A stretch of 64,000 bases of DNA from CAIJMU01 sp035530275 (GTDB lineage: Bacteria; Spirochaetota; Spirochaetia; Treponematales; Rectinemataceae): NCBI GenBank assembly GCA_035530275.1, contig DATKVC010000006.1, forward strand, positions 81,564 through 145,563, in the 5' to 3' direction. Shown here piece after piece: positions 59,446 through 64,000 of the stretch. The translations under genes and the position numbers were made by a program. How positions within the stretch are numbered: position 1 is the first letter of the stretch; each line of letters starts with the position of its first letter. The notes below the pieces were generated by a model. That model had not been told where the DNA came from, made no database searches, and saw nothing but the letters and a program-made list of their open reading frames with translations.

Positions 59446-59451
59446 ATTGTC

Positions 59452-59742
59452 ATGATGGTACTCGTGAGCTACGACGTCTCCGTGACGAGCCAAGGAGGGA
59501 AACGAAGATTGCGCCAAGTCGCCCGGGAATGTACTAATTATGGCCAGCGCGTCCAGTGCTCGGTTTTCGAGTGCGTCGTCGAGCCGGCCCAGTGGGTGGC
59601 ATTGAAGAATTCGCTCGAAAAGATCATCGATCCCGATACGGACAGCCTTCGCTATTATCACCTCGGCGCGAACTGGAAACCCCATGTCGAGCACGTCGGG
59701 GCGAAGCCGAGTCTCGATCTTGATTCGCCCCTGATCGTCTGA
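59452..59742 (+). CDS. cas2: CRISPR-associated protein Cas2
   Basis: A 96-residue Cas2: MMVLVSYDVSVTSQGGKRRL with the metal aspartate in SYDVS, then NYGQRVQCSVFECVVEPAQW, the family ferredoxin-like core. The GGAGGTGA site overlaps the end of cas1. It is the last protein gene before the leader and array. Confidence 0.95.
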   Translation: MMVLVSYDVSVTSQGGKRRLRQVARECTNYGQRVQCSVFECVVEPAQWVALKNSLEKIIDPDTDSLRYYHLGANWKPHVEHVGAKPSLDLDSPLIV

Positions 59743-59948
59743 CAGGGATCTTGCTTCGACCTTTCCGAAGCCGCGAACCCCAAGGAGACAGGCAAAGCGT
59801 GGGGAGTTCGCGCAACAGCCAATTCGTTATGGCATAGGTCATTGAAAAAACAGGGAAGGAGTCTAGGAAAATCTTGTCTTGCTCATAGTGGACCTTCGCG
59901 GAAAGGGCTGTGTAATTTTGCGTCTGATCAGGATATAAGAATGGGTAC
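59743..59948 (+). promoter_or_regulatory. CRISPR leader
   Basis: 206 bases between cas2 and the first repeat. CCGCGAACCCCAAGG and GGGGAGTTCGCG, near the cas2 end, form the partly self-complementary blocks usual in type I-C leaders. An AT-richer part (TTGAAAAAACAGG, GGATATAAGAATGGG) runs up to the first repeat. It should hold the array promoter and the integration signals, so new spacers would enter at this side. Confidence 0.75.
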
Positions 59949-62900
59949 GTCGCGCCCCGCGCGGGCGCGTGGATTGAAACACCTCATAAGGAGCCCCTAC
60001 ATGGAAGGAACCGAGGTCGCGCCCCGCGCGGGCGCGTGGATTGAAACCCTGATGATCGTGATGTCCACTACTGCCGCGAGCAGTCGCGCCCCGCGCGGGC
60101 GCGTGGATTGAAACGGATGCATTGCCGAAACGGCCCCCGTCTCCGGGGCGTCGCGCCCCGCGCGGGCGCGTGGATTGAAACGATATATCGATGGCCATTT
60201 CAAACCGGATGCGCCCGTCGCGCCCCGCGCGGGCGCGTGGATTGAAACTTCCGACGTTGCAGGCGGGACGCTATGAGCACCATCGAGTCGCGCCCCGCGC
60301 GGGCGCGTGGATTGAAACCTCCCTATTGTCCCAAATGTCCTTTTGCACTATGTCGCGCCCCGCGCGGGCGCGTGGATTGAAACCAAAACTTGGAGCAGGC
60401 GAGTGGCAAAACTTGGTCGCGCCCCGCGCGGGCGCGTGGATTGAAACTTGTTCACCATGATGATGTTGTCTTTTGCGAGGGTCGCGCCCCGCGCGGGCGC
60501 GTGGATTGAAACTCGGGAAACGTCATCCTGAATCGCCCTGGTCTTCGGGTCGCGCCCCGCGCGGGCGCGTGGATTGAAACTCAGTTATATCTACAATATT
60601 TAATGAAAATGGATTGTCGCGCCCCGCGCGGGCGCGTGGATTGAAACATAAGGTATTTCTTCCTCATTGAAAATCAGCTTTGGTCGCGCCCCGCGCGGGC
60701 GCGTGGATTGAAACCGATTGCCGATGTCGTCGGCATCGATGGGTCAGCCGTCGCGCCCCGCGCGGGCGCGTGGATTGAAACTCGATCATGTCGTGACTCA
60801 GCGCCGCCATAGGCTCCGTCGCGCCCCGCGCGGGCGCGTGGATTGAAACTGACAATCCGTAGGGGCCTCGGCCCCGAACCGCTGTCGCGCCCCGCGCGGG
60901 CGCGTGGATTGAAACGTTCCATCACTACGCCCTCGCCGAGGAAGATGAGGTCGCGCCCCGCGCGGGCGCGTGGATTGAAACAAGGACCCCGACCTCTCTG
61001 ACCCCTACGGCAACGGTCGCGCCCCGCGCGGGCGCGTGGATTGAAACCGACGTCCTTGATATCGAAGACGACAAGCCTGAAGTCGCGCCCCGCGCGGGCG
61101 CGTGGATTGAAACGAGAGCCCCCAGGCCTCGATCTCGACCTCCTTGAGGTCGCGCCCCGCGCGGGCGCGTGGATTGAAACAAGCATTTTCGAGGCGCAGC
61201 CCGGCAAGCAATCCAGTCGCGCCCCGCGCGGGCGCGTGGATTGAAACACAGAGGGCGTTCGGGTGGACGATGTCGAGTTGTGTCGCGCCCCGCGCGGGCG
61301 CGTGGATTGAAACTCAAGAATACTAACAAACTAGTTAGTCATATATTGTCGCGCCCCGCGCGGGCGCGTGGATTGAAACATTCGCTGCGCCTCTCGGCTT
61401 CGAGCGTGGTAGTGTCGCGCCCCGCGCGGGCGCGTGGATTGAAACCTACAGTATCATACATTTGTTGAATAGAATAAAGGTCGCGCCCCGCGCGGGCGCG
61501 TGGATTGAAACCGCGCGTGAGTTCTGGCGATCGCGGCCGCGCCTGGTCGCGCCCCGCGCGGGCGCGTGGATTGAAACAATTCGGTCGTGGCATCGACGCC
61601 GGTCGTTGACGTCGCGCCCCGCGCGGGCGCGTGGATTGAAACACGTCCTCGACGATCACCTCGCCGGAATCGAGCTGTCGCGCCCCGCGCGGGCGCGTGG
61701 ATTGAAACTCGGCGAGACCGATGAAGCAGTTGAGGGCCCAGAGTCGCGCCCCGCGCGGGCGCGTGGATTGAAACAAGAAACCGGCTTGGCATGGTTTAGG
61801 GACTATTGGTCGCGCCCCGCGCGGGCGCGTGGATTGAAACATTATAATCACCCGGATCATGTTCAAATTCAGGGTGTCGCGCCCCGCGCGGGCGCGTGGA
61901 TTGAAACTGCAGTCTTGAAATATCCTTCAGTCCAATTTGGGGTCGCGCCCCGCGCGGGCGCGTGGATTGAAACTTATTTGGAGAATATATGACGTCACTA
62001 GAAATAAGTCGCGCCCCGCGCGGGCGCGTGGATTGAAACACATACATTTATTCTCACCCATTTCAAGATCCCCGTCGCGCCCCGCGCGGGCGCGTGGATT
62101 GAAACAGTTTATCTTTGAATCTATGATATGCCGAGGCTATGTCGCGCCCCGCGCGGGCGCGTGGATTGAAACTACAATGTCCGCGATGTAAAAAATAATC
62201 CTGATGAGGTCGCGCCCCGCGCGGGCGCGTGGATTGAAACAGGTAGTACATGGACTAATATTCAAAGATTAGGTGTCGCGCCCCGCGCGGGCGCGTGGAT
62301 TGAAACCAGTCACCGTTGCGCATGGCCTTGACGAGAGCGGGTCGCGCCCCGCGCGGGCGCGTGGATTGAAACGCGAGCCTGCGGATAGGTAACTACTGCG
62401 GTCCGCGTCGCGCCCCGCGCGGGCGCGTGGATTGAAACATCTCGACGATCCCGGAGCAGTCGCCCCGGACGGGTCGCGCCCCGCGCGGGCGCGTGGATTG
62501 AAACATGTGTCTCGACGCTCTGGCGGGAGAGGGCGTCGTCGCGCCCCGCGCGGGCGCGTGGATTGAAACCCATGTCGCGAAAATAAAAAGCGGCTCCTTT
62601 AGCGTCGCGCCCCGCGCGGGCGCGTGGATTGAAACCCCGACTCGGTCGAAAACGGAAGGCTCACCCTACGTCGCGCCCCGCGCGGGCGCGTGGATTGAAA
62701 CCGGCTGTGCGTCGGCCAGCTCGCGGCGCAGGCGAGTCGCGCCCCGCGCGGGCGCGTGGATTGAAACCTGATCGTGTCGGGCTCATAGCCCAAAGCCTCG
62801 GCGTCGCGCCCCGCGCGGGCGCGTGGATTGAAACGGGTGCAGGCCGAAGTGCTTCGCAGCGTCAGTTAGTCGCGCCCCGCGCGGGCGCGTGGATTGAAAC

Positions 62901-63823
62901 ATGTGCCTCGCCTGGGGCTTCAAGGCCGTCCAGGTCGCGCCCCGCGCGGGCGCGTGGATTGAAACTTGAGGCTCGGCACGGTCTTCGCCCACTCCCTCGT
63001 CGCGCCCCGCGCGGGCGCGTGGATTGAAACTCGCCACTGCCCGCGCCGTGCCTATCAAAAGAGGGGTCGCGCCCCGCGCGGGCGCGTGGATTGAAACGAC
63101 ATGTCCCTCTCGCACAGTCCGCGAGCCTCCAGTCGCGCCCCGCGCGGGCGCGTGGATTGAAACCAGTGGAAACCACTCGCATACACCGACCTTCACGGTC
63201 GCGCCCCGCGCGGGCGCGTGGATTGAAACCATAGATACACACCTATGGGCGTCACGGCTCCGGGTCGCGCCCCGCGCGGGCGCGTGGATTGAAACAAATA
63301 TTACCTTGCCAGTTGAACACAATTTCGCGCGTCGCGCCCCGCGCGGGCGCGTGGATTGAAACAGTTAATCTCGACGTTCGATGGAGGAGAGTAAATGTCG
63401 CGCCCCGCGCGGGCGCGTGGATTGAAACCCTGCCCTTATGATCGCCAATCCGTAAACTATAGGTCGCGCCCCGCGCGGGCGCGTGGATTGAAACTAGGAA
63501 CTTTACAGACTTTCCATTAATAACCGAGTCGCGCCCCGCGCGGGCGCGTGGATTGAAACTAAGGAGATTTTTATGGCATCTGTACGTGATCTAGTCGCGC
63601 CCCGCGCGGGCGCGTGGATTGAAACCGCGTCTCGGCGGCGGCACGAGACGCGGCGGCCCGTCGCGCCCCGCGCGGGCGCGTGGATTGAAACCTCTACATC
63701 GACGGCGTGCCCTCGGCGGTCGTCACGTCGCGCCCCGCGCGGGCGCGTGGATTGAAACCGGCGGGCCGTCGGCGCTCGATGCCCTCGCGAAGTCGCGCCC
63801 CGCGCGGGCGCGTGGATTGAAAC
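59949..63823 (+). CRISPR. Type I-C CRISPR array, 59 repeats and 58 spacers
   Basis: The 32-nt repeat begins GTCGCGCCCCGCGCGG and ends GCGCGTGGATTGAAAC, a type I-C repeat with a 7-bp stem (CGCGCCC / GGGCGCG) and the usual GGATTGAAAC tag. I located 59 copies by position, from 59949 to 63792. All appear identical, including the last one, which is often degenerate in other arrays. Spacers are 32-38 nt, mostly 33-35, and none was seen twice. Base composition varies from AT-rich to very GC-rich, so targets are diverse. Several spacers contain a ribosome-binding site followed by ATG. Confidence 0.98.
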
Positions 63824-64000
63824 CCTAACATCCTGACGCGCGATACATACCATCCCGGTCGCGGAATCTGTCAACATAGATTGCGCCATGGGAATGGGAA
63901 TCAAGCCGATCTTTTGATAGGGCGATAGAAGGATCGAACGGGGAGCGGTTCATAGGTGGCGATCCCTCCTCGGCGCCAGCGAAGGGGATTACGGAGCCGC
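63824..64000. other. Sequence after the array
   Basis: 177 bases to the window edge. No convincing gene. A 42-codon leftward frame (63953-63825) with a distant GAGGAGG is the only candidate and is weak. Confidence 0.4.

Noticed and set aside
59863..63904. Many overlapping frames with repeated SRPARARGLK or FNPRARAGRD segments
   Set aside because: They are translations of the CRISPR repeats in different frames and not proteins.
63825..63953. 42-residue leftward frame beyond the array and a TTGACA/TATGTA pair pointing into the array
   Set aside because: The ribosome-binding site is too far from the ATG, the promoter spacer is 19 bases, and the peptide has no recognisable features.

Overview
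The window is GC-rich bacterial chromosome, densely packed, with genes on both strands in short, often overlapping operons. No rRNA or tRNA gene was recognised. A PnrA/BMP-type purine-nucleoside transporter, MASE3 and HisKA_2 kinases, a BTAD regulator and a type I-C CRISPR system suggest a free-living or environmental spirochaete-like organism. This taxonomic guess is inference from gene content only.

Region 1 (1-7730). A leftward nucleoside ABC operon (ATPase, two permeases, BMP binding protein, start of a probable purine-nucleoside phosphorylase) lies back to back with mtnA, a DeoR-type regulator and a class II aldolase. Together they look like salvage of 5-deoxy- or methylthio-nucleosides by the DHAP-shunt logic. 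Region 2 (7757-16322): a J-domain protein, a sugar nucleotidyltransferase, a left-handed beta-helix protein, a HAD hydrolase, an iron(III)-type ABC importer with strong hairpins inside the operon, nagB and a PAP2 phosphatase.

Region 3 (16399-21671): a lysine (L-box) riboswitch and terminator precede an M20 desuccinylase-like peptidase, asd, dapB, dapD and a fold-III PLP decarboxylase. This is a nearly complete aspartate-to-lysine operon, and its last enzyme carries motifs unlike canonical LysA. Region 4 (21718-33476): a secreted hypothetical protein, a stand-alone BTAD regulator, gltBD with a good promoter, a MASE3-GAF-histidine kinase broken by an eight-base homopolymer, a zinc-ribbon membrane protein and a CrtC/AttH-like lipoprotein.

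Region 5 (33581-47825): a cupin fused to a MetH activation domain sits directly before ahcY (methyl cycle). Then come a leftward branched-chain amino-acid transporter (livKHMGF), a 1204-residue FAD/Fe-S oxidoreductase, an Ldh2-family dehydrogenase and a haem-c (CxxCH) sensor kinase.

Region 6 (47906-64000) is the defence island: a conserved small protein, a DUF4143 AAA ATPase with an in-frame stop, a Nudix hydrolase, then type I-C cas3-cas5-cas8c-cas7. A terminator follows cas7. Next comes a second, intact DUF4143 ATPase behind its own promoter embedded in a perfect 20-bp inverted repeat, followed by cas4-cas1-cas2, a leader and an array of 59 identical 32-nt repeats (58 spacers). The ATPase therefore splits the interference genes from the adaptation genes and appears to head the transcript of the latter. 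This is the most unusual arrangement in the window.
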